A stretch of 64,000 bases of DNA. It comes from Enterobacter cloacae complex sp. ECNIH7. GTDB taxonomy: Bacteria > Pseudomonadota > Gammaproteobacteria > Enterobacterales > Enterobacteriaceae. The translations under genes were made by a program, and so were the position numbers. Of this stretch, positions 8,705 to 16,790 are shown piece by piece. Positions within the stretch are counted from its first letter, which is position 1; each line of letters begins with the position of its first letter. The stretch lies in contig NZ_CP017990.1 in NCBI RefSeq assembly GCF_002208095.1, positions 1,364,001 to 1,428,000 of the forward strand, given 5' to 3'. The notes beneath the pieces were generated by a model. The model was given only the letters and a program-made list of their open reading frames with translations. It was not told the DNA's origin and searched no databases.

Positions 8705-11700
8705 TTAAACTCCCTTGATTAATCGCCACAGAGGCGAACCCGGCATGCTGGCCTGTTCGTTAATGACACCAGTGATGGCATCCTTAAGCTGCCTGCCTGC
8801 TGCTCCGGCAGTACCCTGACTGGCCGCCTGCGGTGATCCGCCCTGAATATTGATATCGCCAAAGTTAACCGAAGGCACACCGCCAGAAACCTGAGGAGCA
8901 CCAACTGCCCGAACGCCCAGCGAACCATCAGCTGCCCGAGTGAGCGGCATAATGGCTTCCGGGCCTGCCTCGGCAAAAACCCCCGCACCTTTGGCAAAGG
9001 CAAACAACTGAGGCGTCTGAAAAACGCCATTGCTGTAAGCGCTCAGGGAAGGAGAGTCGTAAACATTACCCTTCGCGTTAAAGGTGAAGTTCGCGCCAGC
9101 GTTCTGAATTGCAGTACCGCTGCTGGCGGTAGCGGCAGACGAGGCACCAAAACTGAACAGGGAGCCAATTGAACTGACGCCGTTAGCAACAGCCATATTG
9201 ACCAGAACGTTCTGGATAATCTTCAGCACGCTGACGCCCCAGTCCTTCCAGCTGTCAACGTTACCATTGAGCATGTCGGTGATCGTGGTGACCGCGCCAC
9301 CCATGGCCTGCTTCATGCCGTCAGCGGCCATGGAAGAATAATCAGTAGCTTCGTCCACCCAGTTCGCATAACCCTCAGACAGTCCCGTCATCCAGTCGTC
9401 ACGCTGCGCATCAGAAGCTGCGTAATATCCCTCCTGGTCGCGCAGGCGCTCTTCGAGGTAGCGCTTATTAAGTGCCAGCCCCTGCTGATAGAACGTCTCG
9501 TCGATTTCACCAGCCTGACGCTGGCGGAGAAGATCGGTATTCTTCTGCTCAAACTCCTTACGCAGATTGAACTGCTCCTGAAGTCTTTCACGGAACCTGG
9601 TTCCCTGCCCGTAGCCCAGCAGTTGCGCTTCATTGGCTGCGCGGGCGCTTGCGTTACTGTCAGCAAGGTTGGCTTCGTAATTTCGCAGTTGCTCACGTAA
9701 TTTAACCTGGTCAATCAGCGCAGCATTCTGCAATACCGTCTTTTTCTGGGCTTCTGTCAGAGAAGCAAGTTCGCCCTGGCTGACCTGGTATTTAACCTTC
9801 GCCAGTTCAGTATTCTGGCCTTGCAGGGCAATCTGCTCTTTTTGCTGCTTGATAAGGCGCTTATACACATCCTCGGTTTTCTCGCCTTCGGTTTTACCGC
9901 CCTTCGCCTTAGGTTTGTTGGCCTCATTATTCCGCCATTCAGCAAGACCGTTATTAATCAACTCCTGACGGCCTGTCTGGAATTGCGGATCACTGGTTAA
10001 CCCCAGGTCATCGGCTGCATAACTCAGACGCAGGCGCTCTTTGGCCTCACCCTTCAGGCGTGACAACTCAAGATCCCGGCGGCTCTTTTCGAGGGCATCG
10101 GTTTGCTTTTTGTCGAGATCGGCCTGCGGAAGTCTGAGCGGGACGTTAGCCAGCCCCTGACGCGCCATAAGGAGTTGGTTGCCTAAGCCAAGAAGACTGT
10201 TGAACTTTTCATGCTGCCCATTCATCATCAATTGCGACTGGTACAGTGCGTTCTGGCGCCAGGCATGCTCTTTGATCAGATCGTTACGTTGCCTTTCAAT
10301 ACCCTCAAGGGTTTGCTGAATATTGCGAGATTTCTCCCGCATATCATTCAACTTCCCTTCTTCAACGGCGAGCTGATCTGTGACGATGGCTATCGCTCTC
10401 AGGATATTTGCATCGTTCTCGCTGGTAATGCCCGGTTTTCCACGCGATGCATTCAAATCGTCGATCTGGTTCTTCAGCTCACCAACCTTTTTGGCTTGCT
10501 CATCAACCAAACGATTTTGCTCTACCAGAGCACCAACAGTTCTCCCCCTATTGTCGTCTGTTTCAGACAAAGACATGCGGGAAGTTTTTTCTCGTATTTC
10601 GTCGATTTGACTGGCGTATTCCTGGGCAGAGCGACGTGCCTGCTCCTGGTTTTGATACATCGCATACCAGGCTCCAGCACCCAACATAACTAAACCAGGA
10701 ACTCCACCGATGAGACCAAGTGCACCACTCATCAGCCGAGTACCGACAGATGTTACGCTATTGAGATTGCTCTGAGTCGAAACGCGGTTTGCAAGGTTCC
10801 GGCTTAAGGAAGCCTGTGTCGCGGACAAGCGCCTTTCTGCAACAGCCTGGGCATCAGCGTTTTTAGCTGCCACCAGCCCTGCCTGTGCACGTTCAAGCGC
10901 AGTCCTGGCCCTGACTTTTTCCGTAGCGGTGCCAGTTGCAAGAGCAGTAGTCAGCCTGGCTTGAGCTGCTGTAACCTTTGCTTCCGCTGCCGCAATTTTC
11001 TCTTGCTGAGCAGCTTGGACATCTGCACTTCGTGAACGCTGAACAGCTTGCTGGGCTCGATAAACTTCAGCCCTTGAAGCTGCAACAGCAGACTGAGCCG
11101 CTTTATCCTGCGCAACAGCAAGTGCTACCTCTGATTTCGCTGCTGAAATTAGTGCACCTGTTGCACTCGTGGCGCTGGTTACAACTCCGCTGAGATATCT
11201 TGCCAGCCCAACGCCAACAAGCGCCCCTGCTACTGTTGTTATTGTGGACATGTTGTCAGCAACGTCATTCAAGGCACCACTAACAGCTGAAGAAGTGAAC
11301 GCATCCAGAGTTTGAGCTAAACTATCCAGCCCGCCAGACAAACCTGCCGTTGCGCCGGTAGCCTGATCAATACCGCCAACCCATTGCATGAATGAGTTAG
11401 TAACCTTCTGCAAGGAACCAGAAACCGTTTGTGGTAAGCTTTTGAACTCATCTTGCAAATTATCTAACTGGCCTACCAATGCTGGAACAACCTTATCAAT
11501 CGTAAGTTGCCCCTGGTCAGCCATGCTCTTAAGGTCTTTGCGGGCCACGCCCATTCCGGCGGCAAGTGCGCGAATAACGCGATCACCGGATTCGTTAACA
11601 GCGTTAAACTCCTCACCACGAAGAACGCCCTGTGCCAGAGCCTGGCTGAATTGAGTGATAACAGAACTCGCTTCCTGGGTGTTAGCCCCAGAAAGTTTGA

Positions 11701-12169
11701 GGCCGGTAGAAACAGCCTCGGTAATTTTCAGAACTTCATCAGAGCTATACCCGTATTCACGCATTGAAGCAGCTGCGCGGGAAAAAAGGTTTGCGTTATC
11801 TAAAAACGCGGTGCCGGTCCTTTGGCTTATCTCCATTAACTGACGCTGAGAAGCAGCAAAATCGTCAGCAGAAGATGATGCCTGCTTGAGTCGTGCATTT
11901 ACGGAGTTCCACTCATCAGCAATCTGAACAATTTTCCCGGTAGCAAACGCTGCGCTAGCAGCCGCGGCGGCTTTCCCTGCTGATGCAAATCCAGCGGTCA
12001 GATCAGATAATGCCCTTTCGCTCTCTCTGGCAGCCGCGGCGGCCTGACGACCACCATTTTGCATGGTACGGTAATAGTCCGCACCCATTCGTGAGGCGCG
12101 AGCAATCTCACTCTGGAAAGACTGAGAGTTCGCGGAGATTTTAATTATTAGTTCGCGTAGAGCCGCCAT
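8705..12169 (-). CDS. H: Tail tape measure protein H
   Basis: An 1154-aa protein that sets tail length and is ejected ahead of the DNA. The N-terminus (about 60-260) is a TMP domain with AGKAAAAASAAFATG and GSLQKVTNSFMQWVGG elements. Ala/Gln-rich coiled coils follow (about 340-470), then a hydrophobic segment near 480-500 (ALGLIGGVPGLVMLGAGAW), more coiled coil (500-860), and a lambda H-type C-terminal region (from about 950, GPEAIMPLTRA). It is upstream of M as in lambda. A plus-strand moron separates it from the tail chaperones. Confidence 0.93.
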   Translation of the reverse strand: MAALRELIIKISANSQSFQSEIARASRMGADYYRTMQNGGRQAAAAARESERALSDLTAGFASAGKAAAAASAAFATGKIVQIADEWNSVNARLKQASSSADDFAASQRQLMEISQRTGTAFLDNANLFSRAAASMREYGYSSDEVLKITEAVSTGLKLSGANTQEASSVITQFSQALAQGVLRGEEFNAVNESGDRVIRALAAGMGVARKDLKSMADQGQLTIDKVVPALVGQLDNLQDEFKSLPQTVSGSLQKVTNSFMQWVGGIDQATGATAGLSGGLDSLAQTLDAFTSSAVSGALNDVADNMSTITTVAGALVGVGLARYLSGVVTSATSATGALISAAKSEVALAVAQDKAAQSAVAASRAEVYRAQQAVQRSRSADVQAAQQEKIAAAEAKVTAAQARLTTALATGTATEKVRARTALERAQAGLVAAKNADAQAVAERRLSATQASLSRNLANRVSTQSNLNSVTSVGTRLMSGALGLIGGVPGLVMLGAGAWYAMYQNQEQARRSAQEYASQIDEIREKTSRMSLSETDDNRGRTVGALVEQNRLVDEQAKKVGELKNQIDDLNASRGKPGITSENDANILRAIAIVTDQLAVEEGKLNDMREKSRNIQQTLEGIERQRNDLIKEHAWRQNALYQSQLMMNGQHEKFNSLLGLGNQLLMARQGLANVPLRLPQADLDKKQTDALEKSRRDLELSRLKGEAKERLRLSYAADDLGLTSDPQFQTGRQELINNGLAEWRNNEANKPKAKGGKTEGEKTEDVYKRLIKQQKEQIALQGQNTELAKVKYQVSQGELASLTEAQKKTVLQNAALIDQVKLREQLRNYEANLADSNASARAANEAQLLGYGQGTRFRERLQEQFNLRKEFEQKNTDLLRQRQAGEIDETFYQQGLALNKRYLEERLRDQEGYYAASDAQRDDWMTGLSEGYANWVDEATDYSSMAADGMKQAMGGAVTTITDMLNGNVDSWKDWGVSVLKIIQNVLVNMAVANGVSSIGSLFSFGASSAATASSGTAIQNAGANFTFNAKGNVYDSPSLSAYSNGVFQTPQLFAFAKGAGVFAEAGPEAIMPLTRAADGSLGVRAVGAPQVSGGVPSVNFGDINIQGGSPQAASQGTAGAAGRQLKDAITGVINEQASMPGSPLWRLIKGV

Positions 12170-12255
12170 CTCTTGTACCTTAATAATGAAAATAGAATAG
12201 CCACTCGGACTAACACCTCAGAGGCTTAGCTTTTTTTTTGCACATGGAGACATAT

Positions 12256-12675
12256 ATGTTGAGCTTGAACTTTGAAGTTCCCGGCAACCCGGATGACTAC
12301 TACGAAGTTAGGGAAAAGGAAGATGGAACGCTTTCCTATAAACCTAACCGCTTAAAAATAAGAGGGTTAGCAAAAACTCAGTGTGATTATTTTGATTATA
12401 TATCCTCTTTAGGTGAGAATATTCATATAGCCACACTTGAGAGCAATGATGTCATTAACGATTTTTTTGAAAATGAGCCGGAAGAGGCTCAAGTTTGTAT
12501 TTACAATACTCTTTCCGAAGAATTTAACGCTATTACTGATACAATCTTAGATGAAACTTCAGAATTGAATGCGCAGGCGCAGCAGACAGAAAATGTGGCA
12601 GAGAACATAGGTAAAGTTATAGGGGCTATAGTTCTTATAGGCTTTATAGTTTTTATATTATCGCAAATAAACTAA
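12256..12675 (+). CDS. Moron: acidic protein with C-terminal membrane anchor
   Basis: A 139-aa protein on the strand opposite the tail operon, between the tail chaperones and the tape measure. The ATG at 12256 follows GGAG by six bases; in-frame codons further upstream have no such site. Residues 1-115 are soluble and acidic (FFENEPEEAQ, ILDETSELN), and residues about 119-139 are one hydrophobic segment (VIGAIVLIGFIVFILSQI), so it should be tail-anchored in the inner membrane. The DNA is clearly more AT-rich than the tail genes, a sign of separate acquisition. In HK97 the same position holds the gp15 moron, a membrane superinfection-exclusion protein. No sequence match to gp15 is claimed; the role is inferred from position and topology. 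Confidence 0.75.
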   Translation: MLSLNFEVPGNPDDYYEVREKEDGTLSYKPNRLKIRGLAKTQCDYFDYISSLGENIHIATLESNDVINDFFENEPEEAQVCIYNTLSEEFNAITDTILDETSELNAQAQQTENVAENIGKVIGAIVLIGFIVFILSQIN

Positions 12676-12680
12676 GTTAC

Positions 12681-12703
12681 GGGCGGTTTACCGCCCTAAT
12701 TTG
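12681..12703. terminator. Terminator after the 12.3-kb moron
   Basis: GGGCGG and CCGCCC pair around TTTA, followed by TAATTT on the plus strand. It begins six bases after the moron stop and overlaps the end of the tail-chaperone gene on the other strand. This is the usual terminator that insulates a moron. Confidence 0.6.
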
Positions 12704-12974
12704 ATGCAGCCATTAACGCAGCCTCAAGCCCAGCAAACGGGTCTTTTGGTGCTGATTGCTCGTCACCCCCCCAGCGCAGGATCGCATCGTCCAGCGGTAC
12801 TTTTGCCCCCTGCGAGCCGTAGATGGCAGAGACGAGCTGGGCGGCCTGAATGTCACCACGAATATCGCCAACCGGACTTTGCCTGTCGTACTCAATCCAC
12901 ATCAGAAGCTCGCTTGCCGTCATATTCTGCCGAAGCTCTGAGAGCGTGCGCCCCATCCGGAGCGCAAGCGACAT
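12696..12974 (-). CDS. Tail assembly protein T-like (possible frameshift partner of G)
   Basis: A 92-aa frame from ATG at 12974, with MGRTLSELRQNMTASELLMWIEYDRQSP typical in outline of phage tail assembly protein T domains (a Trp/Glu-Tyr core in the middle). It lies in the -1 frame relative to the preceding chaperone gene and stays open upstream across that gene's stop, reading TPGVKFL before the ATG. In lambda and HK97 the second protein is made only as a G-T fusion by -1 slippage. Whether it is made here by internal initiation or by slippage is not decided by the sequence. Confidence 0.7.
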   Translation of the reverse strand: MSLALRMGRTLSELRQNMTASELLMWIEYDRQSPVGDIRGDIQAAQLVSAIYGSQGAKVPLDDAILRWGGDEQSAPKDPFAGLEAALMAASN

Positions 12975-12982
12975 CAGAAACT

Positions 12983-13366
12983 TTACGCCGGGGGTTGAGA
13001 CTTTTCCCGCGCTTCGTCCGCATTGTTGATCAGGTCAAGCGCCTGTTTGAGCAGGCGTGAATGGACGGGGCCGTAGATTTCACGTACCTGCTCTTCTTCG
13101 TCTACGCTGAATACCGGTTGCTTATCGGTGTCGCACAGGACGTCAATGAAGAGCACCACGTCAGCGCAAAGATTACGGTGTGCCTTTTCCGATACCGACA
13201 CATTTTCATCATCAGCACCCGCTTTCACCACCTCCTGCCAGCGCAGCCAGGCTTCACCTGACGGCTCACGGAGAACCACTTTTACGCCTTCCCACTCAGG
13301 AACGGAGACCGTCTTATGACGAAAGCCCGACATCTTAGCCAGGGCTAGGTTTTTAATATTCTTCAT
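12983..13366 (-). CDS. Tail assembly chaperone (gpG-like)
   Basis: A 127-aa protein (MKNIKNLALAKMSGFRHKTV) with the Trp-rich core WLRWQEVVKAG and an acidic C-terminus (LINNADEAREKS), the pattern of HK97 gp13/lambda gpG chaperones that coat the tape measure before tail-tube polymerisation. GAGGGG lies four bases before the chosen ATG at 13366; an ATG at 13378 overlaps the tail-tube stop (ATGA) and is possible. Near the end the RNA reads CGG GAA AAG, a candidate slip region for making the T fusion. Confidence 0.75.
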   Translation of the reverse strand: MKNIKNLALAKMSGFRHKTVSVPEWEGVKVVLREPSGEAWLRWQEVVKAGADDENVSVSEKAHRNLCADVVLFIDVLCDTDKQPVFSVDEEEQVREIYGPVHSRLLKQALDLINNADEAREKSQPPA

Positions 13367-13374
13367 GCAACCCC

Positions 13375-13818
13375 TCATGAACCAGATTCGATGTTTTCAG
13401 GCTTACCCTTCAGGCGCAGGGAGAACGTTGCCGCCACTACGCCGTTGGTACCGGAAGACCATGTGTGCTGGCGGATTTCAGCCAGGAACTTAAAGCCCTT
13501 GCCGGACGGGAAGATAACCTGGAAAGCGTAGGTCGTATCGTTGTCATAGGCCTCACGCAAGGCGTCCTGCGCCGGATTCTTGTAGAAGTTGCCGGATAGA
13601 GAGATTTCTGACGGAGAAGGCAGGCCGTTGATGTTCTCCTGCTCGGTAGAGCAAAGCGTTGTTACGTCGATATCCTGCTTCTGGCCACCAGTGAACTGAA
13701 TTTCTTTGATGGTGCAACTCAGATCGAGGAAGGTTGCGGTATCCATCGTTTCTTTGGTGGCTGGCGCAGAGGAAATAAGGATCTTCGTCAGCTGCGATTT
13801 TTCATAAAGTGCAGACAT
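13375..13818 (-). CDS. Major tail tube protein
   Basis: A 147-aa protein between tail terminator and tail chaperones, the position of lambda V and HK97 gp12. It begins MSALYEKSQLTKILISSAPATKE and contains the beta-sandwich tube signatures EISLSGNFYKN and FKFLAEIRQHTWSSG. It is shorter than lambda gpV because it lacks the C-terminal Ig-like decoration domain. It polymerises into the tail tube around the tape measure. A hairpin lies just upstream, and a Shine-Dalgarno-like GGAGACAG precedes the ATG. Confidence 0.85.
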   Translation of the reverse strand: MSALYEKSQLTKILISSAPATKETMDTATFLDLSCTIKEIQFTGGQKQDIDVTTLCSTEQENINGLPSPSEISLSGNFYKNPAQDALREAYDNDTTYAFQVIFPSGKGFKFLAEIRQHTWSSGTNGVVAATFSLRLKGKPENIESGS

Positions 13819-13833
13819 AGCTGTCTCCTGGTA

Positions 13834-13860
13834 AAAGAAAACCCGCCATTAAGCGGGTTC
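13834..13860 (-). terminator. Hairpin upstream of the tail tube gene
   Basis: On the minus strand AACCCGC and GCGGGTT pair around a small loop and are followed by TTCTTTTAC. It occupies the 59-bp gap upstream of the tail tube gene. It may be a weak intrinsic terminator read through by Q-modified polymerase, or a stabilising 5' hairpin for the highly expressed tube mRNA. Confidence 0.45.
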
Positions 13861-13877
13861 GTTGGGTGAATGATTTA

Positions 13878-14225
13878 TCAAGGTGTAACTTTAAAATCCA
13901 GGGTGGCACGGTATAGCCGATAATATGGCTCGTATCCGGGGATTTTTACCACCTCTGTAGGGTTTAACGACTTAAGCGAAGCAAGCGCCAAATCTCTCAG
14001 AGATCGTGATTCAGTGATCGTTGTGGCATACACATCGACCTGAACGGAAACCCTGCTCTCTGCCTGGCCACACATCACGTCAGCGGAAACATCATCGACG
14101 ATGGAAAAGATAATCCAGGGTGGAGAGACAGACGGTTTCCCGTCACTACCTAATGGCGCAACATAGGGGTATACCCGTCCATCTGCCAGGGTAGAAAGCA
14201 AGGCGTAGATATTATCTTCATTCAC
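13878..14225 (-). CDS. Tail terminator / minor tail protein U-like (DUF3168)
   Basis: A 115-aa protein (MNEDNIYALLSTLADGRVYPYVAP) with the DUF3168/HK97 gp10-neighbour pattern PWIIFSIV and VQVDVYATTITESRSLRD. Members form the hexameric ring that ends tail-tube growth and binds the head. Its start overlaps the preceding gene by four bases (ATGA). The gene order closure - gp10-like - terminator - tube is that of HK97. Confidence 0.78.
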   Translation of the reverse strand: MNEDNIYALLSTLADGRVYPYVAPLGSDGKPSVSPPWIIFSIVDDVSADVMCGQAESRVSVQVDVYATTITESRSLRDLALASLKSLNPTEVVKIPGYEPYYRLYRATLDFKVTP

Positions 14226-14671
14226 TTGCTCAGTACCTCATCAATAGCCTGATTCATCCTGGCAATGGCGACGCTGGCGGCCTCTTCCTCGCGCGTATCG
14301 TAAGCGGGTCGCACAAAAGGATGCGCAGGCATGTTCGCAGTGCCAAGCTCCACAAAGCGCCAGTAAAAGGCGTTTCTCGGGTTATTCGCCTTCATCGTGT
14401 TATCGCTGTTCCCGGTGCGCGGGTTAACACCACGAATATGGACGCCGGAAGAAATTTCCCCGCGGCGACGGCTTTTTTGGGTCACCACCACCACGTTTTT
14501 TTTCAGTTTCCCGGTACGCACCGGAGCGCGGGCGATCACTTCTTCCTTAAGCACTTCGGCACCGGCGCGCGTGGCATCACGCATAACCTTGTTGTTTTCG
14601 GCACGGCTAAGCGCCTCCAGATCCTTTGCGATGTCATTTAATCCGGAAAAATCGAGGCTCGTCTCAATCAT
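14222..14671 (-). CDS. HK97 gp10-family minor tail / tail completion protein
   Basis: A 149-aa protein starting MIETSLDFSGLNDIAKDLEAL at 14671, whose ATG overlaps the stop of the head-closure gene (ATGA). It has the family hallmarks ARAPVRTGKLKKNV and FYWRFVELGTANMPAHPFVRPAYD. HK97 gp10 and lambda Z act in tail completion at the head-proximal end. A 156-aa longer frame lies inside the preceding gene and is not favoured. Confidence 0.85.
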   Translation of the reverse strand: MIETSLDFSGLNDIAKDLEALSRAENNKVMRDATRAGAEVLKEEVIARAPVRTGKLKKNVVVVTQKSRRRGEISSGVHIRGVNPRTGNSDNTMKANNPRNAFYWRFVELGTANMPAHPFVRPAYDTREEEAASVAIARMNQAIDEVLSK

Positions 14672-15006
14672 TTTTCGGTCCCCTGTTTGCAAAGAATTTC
14701 GAGCTGAACACCACGAGAATCAGGGATAGGCGGACCAATAATATTCAAAATGGCCCCCTTGAACGGGCCAGTCATAACCCTGAGTCTGGACGCAGCAGTT
14801 ATATCGCTACGAAATCGTGTCCATACCCTGATAGTGGCGACTGCGGTTTCAGCACCAGCGGCTACCAGCTCGCGGCCACTAATGCCCTTTACTTCTGCCC
14901 AGGTTTCTGCGCCGTCATGCCATGCTTCAACAGGCTGGCCAGAAGGATCTCTGGATGTTGTGAGGTTCTGAACCACCAACCTGTCTCTCAGTCTTCCGGC
15001 CTGCAT
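14668..15006 (-). CDS. Phage head closure protein
   Basis: A 112-aa protein (MQAGRLRDRLVVQNLTTSRDPSG) with GQPVEAWHDGAETWAEVKGISG and a DRxxV-type beta-barrel pattern of the SPP1 gp16/HK97 head-closure family. It forms the ring that seals the packaged head and receives the tail. It lies between the connector gene and the gp10-like gene and overlaps the latter by four bases. Confidence 0.85.
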   Translation of the reverse strand: MQAGRLRDRLVVQNLTTSRDPSGQPVEAWHDGAETWAEVKGISGRELVAAGAETAVATIRVWTRFRSDITAASRLRVMTGPFKGAILNIIGPPIPDSRGVQLEILCKQGTEK

Positions 15007-15015
15007 AAAGTCCTC

Positions 15016-15342
15016 CTATACCCCGTAAATTCGGTATGGCTGCAGCAAGGCTTCAACTGCAAACGGGACCTCTGCAACAGTCTGACCGACGGAAACTGAT
15101 TCTCTGTTGGCATACCAGTGACCTATCAGCAATAACATGGCCGCTTTAACATCATCATTCAGTAGAATCGGGTCCGGATCATCTGCGTAGCCAGGGGAGC
15201 TCTGGTTTTCATAGAGCGTTCGCCTTGTCCATGTCTGGACGTAACGCGCCGCCGCACCGGTGTATAAAGTCAGCAGGGCGTCATCACCGGTAAAGTCGCT
15301 ATCAATGCGGCAGTGCTGTTTCACCACATCAAGATCGACCAT
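15016..15342 (-). CDS. Head-tail connector (HK97 gp6-like)
   Basis: A 108-aa mostly helical protein starting MVDLDVVKQHCRIDSDFTGDD, the classic start of gp6-like adaptors, with AAAMLLLIGHWYANRE-type helix 3 and a final PYRIYGV. In HK97 gp6 forms the ring under the portal. Its ATG overlaps the stop of the upstream small gene by one base. It is nine bases from the closure gene. Confidence 0.88.
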   Translation of the reverse strand: MVDLDVVKQHCRIDSDFTGDDALLTLYTGAAARYVQTWTRRTLYENQSSPGYADDPDPILLNDDVKAAMLLLIGHWYANRESVSVGQTVAEVPFAVEALLQPYRIYGV

Positions 15343-15530
15343 TATTTTTTCGCCTTCTTGTCCGCTTTCACTTCCGGCTGTTCCTGCTCTGCAGGATTTT
15401 CTGATTCATCGAGCATCGCATAGCCTTTTTTGATGAGCTCGCGACCGTGCTGTTCCAGAGTTTCCAGCGGAAGCCCATCAGTAACGACGGTACCGCCGAA
15501 ATAAATCGGTTTAAGTGCAATCAGTTTCAT
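15342..15530 (-). CDS. Small phage head protein, function unknown
   Basis: A 62-aa protein with a compact N-terminal part (MKLIALKPIYFGGTVVTDGLPL) and a highly charged Glu/Lys C-terminal tail. Similar short proteins sit between capsid and connector genes in HK97-like phages; the first 45 residues resemble a small beta domain seen in that position. The ribosome-binding site GTGGG is close to the ATG. No function can be assigned. Confidence 0.65.
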   Translation of the reverse strand: MKLIALKPIYFGGTVVTDGLPLETLEQHGRELIKKGYAMLDESENPAEQEQPEVKADKKAKK

Positions 15531-15569
15531 TTTCCCACCTGTAAAAGCGGCCCGAAGGCCGCTATTTCA

Positions 15570-16781
15570 TCAGCTACCAGCGCCAGTGCGGAATGCACCG
15601 TATACAAATGCCTCAGGGCGTTTGACGGCCAGCGCCAGACGTTCCTCGCAACGGATGGTGATCATGTTTTTCTCGAAGTCGTCGGCGTTCTCCGTGGAGA
15701 TCACCACGTTCGCATCTTCGCGGTCGAAGATTTGCGCGCCAGCGTTGAATGCACCGGTCAGGAATTTACCCTGGAAGGCTGCCGCTTCCGTTGCAACAAC
15801 CGGCAGACCCCACAGAGTCGGGCCAGTCAGTGCCGCCGGGTTAGCCAGGATGTAACGGCCCAGGCTGTCTTTTGTCAGCTCGATCCGCGCCCAGTCAATG
15901 AAGTGAAGAACATGACCGGATGCCGGGAAGCGCGCCAGCTGCGCCTGCAACATTGCCAGACGCAGATCATCAATCCCGCTCTGTTGTTCGACAGTGAACG
16001 CTGGATTAAACGCCGACGCCTGAGGAACGATGCCATGCAGATGAACGCCGGTACCATCACCAAAGAGAATTTCCTGCTCTTCTGCATACTTCAGCCCGTA
16101 CCGCATTTCGGCATCAACGGTGGACTGCAACTGTGCGAAGTCATCCAGGATCTGCTTTGAGGCTTTGAACAGGTGGGCGATAGTACTGACGCCAGTGATT
16201 TTCGGCGTGAACTCAATTTCGCTGTATGGTTTCTGCGTGTTTTCAGGAACCACTTTCGCGTTATTGGTAAAGCCCGTCTGCTGCACCCAGAAGATAGCAG
16301 AGGAGGAAGTGCGACCAGGCGCAATCAGATCGCGGATAAACAGGCGCTGTTTCGGTGCCGTATCAATACCCGGCAGGCGTTGTGGCTCCACAACACCATC
16401 AGGCACATCCACCGAAGTCAGGGCAGCCTTCACCGGGATGCTGATACGTTTGCCACCTTCAACACTGGCAGCAAAGGTTTTCAGCGCCTCAGCAGAGATC
16501 ACCTGCTGGCCGATTGACTCCACAACATGCTTCGCGTTTGCCAGCGGCATCTGGGCAACATGTTGCTCCAGTTCGCCCATTGCGGCCTTCAGGGTTTTTT
16601 CAGCTTCACGCAGCGCATTGAACTCAGAAGCCATTTTATCAACGGCAGCTTTTGTTTCTTCTGACAGCCTGCCTGACTTCTGCGCCTCTTTGAGTGCGTC
16701 TTCTGCTTTCGCGTTGAACTTGCCGGTTGCTTCTTCAATGCTGGCAGTGACTTTTTTCAGAATATCGTTTACTTCAGACAT
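15570..16781 (-). CDS. Major capsid protein, HK97 fold
   Basis: A 403-aa capsid protein of the HK97 family. Residues 1-100 are a charged coiled coil (delta/scaffolding domain) that the neighbouring protease is expected to remove; the mature shell domain follows, with RLFIRDLIAPGRTSSSAIFWVQ (E-loop and strands), SKQILDDFAQL and QEILFGDGTGVHLHGI, and the C-terminal FEKNMITIRCEERLALAVKRPEAF. HK97 gp5 has 385 aa. Whether covalent cross-links form cannot be read from the sequence. The gene follows the protease gene by nine bases. Confidence 0.95.
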   Translation of the reverse strand: MSEVNDILKKVTASIEEATGKFNAKAEDALKEAQKSGRLSEETKAAVDKMASEFNALREAEKTLKAAMGELEQHVAQMPLANAKHVVESIGQQVISAEALKTFAASVEGGKRISIPVKAALTSVDVPDGVVEPQRLPGIDTAPKQRLFIRDLIAPGRTSSSAIFWVQQTGFTNNAKVVPENTQKPYSEIEFTPKITGVSTIAHLFKASKQILDDFAQLQSTVDAEMRYGLKYAEEQEILFGDGTGVHLHGIVPQASAFNPAFTVEQQSGIDDLRLAMLQAQLARFPASGHVLHFIDWARIELTKDSLGRYILANPAALTGPTLWGLPVVATEAAAFQGKFLTGAFNAGAQIFDREDANVVISTENADDFEKNMITIRCEERLALAVKRPEAFVYGAFRTGAGS

Positions 16782-16790
16782 AAAGGGTCC

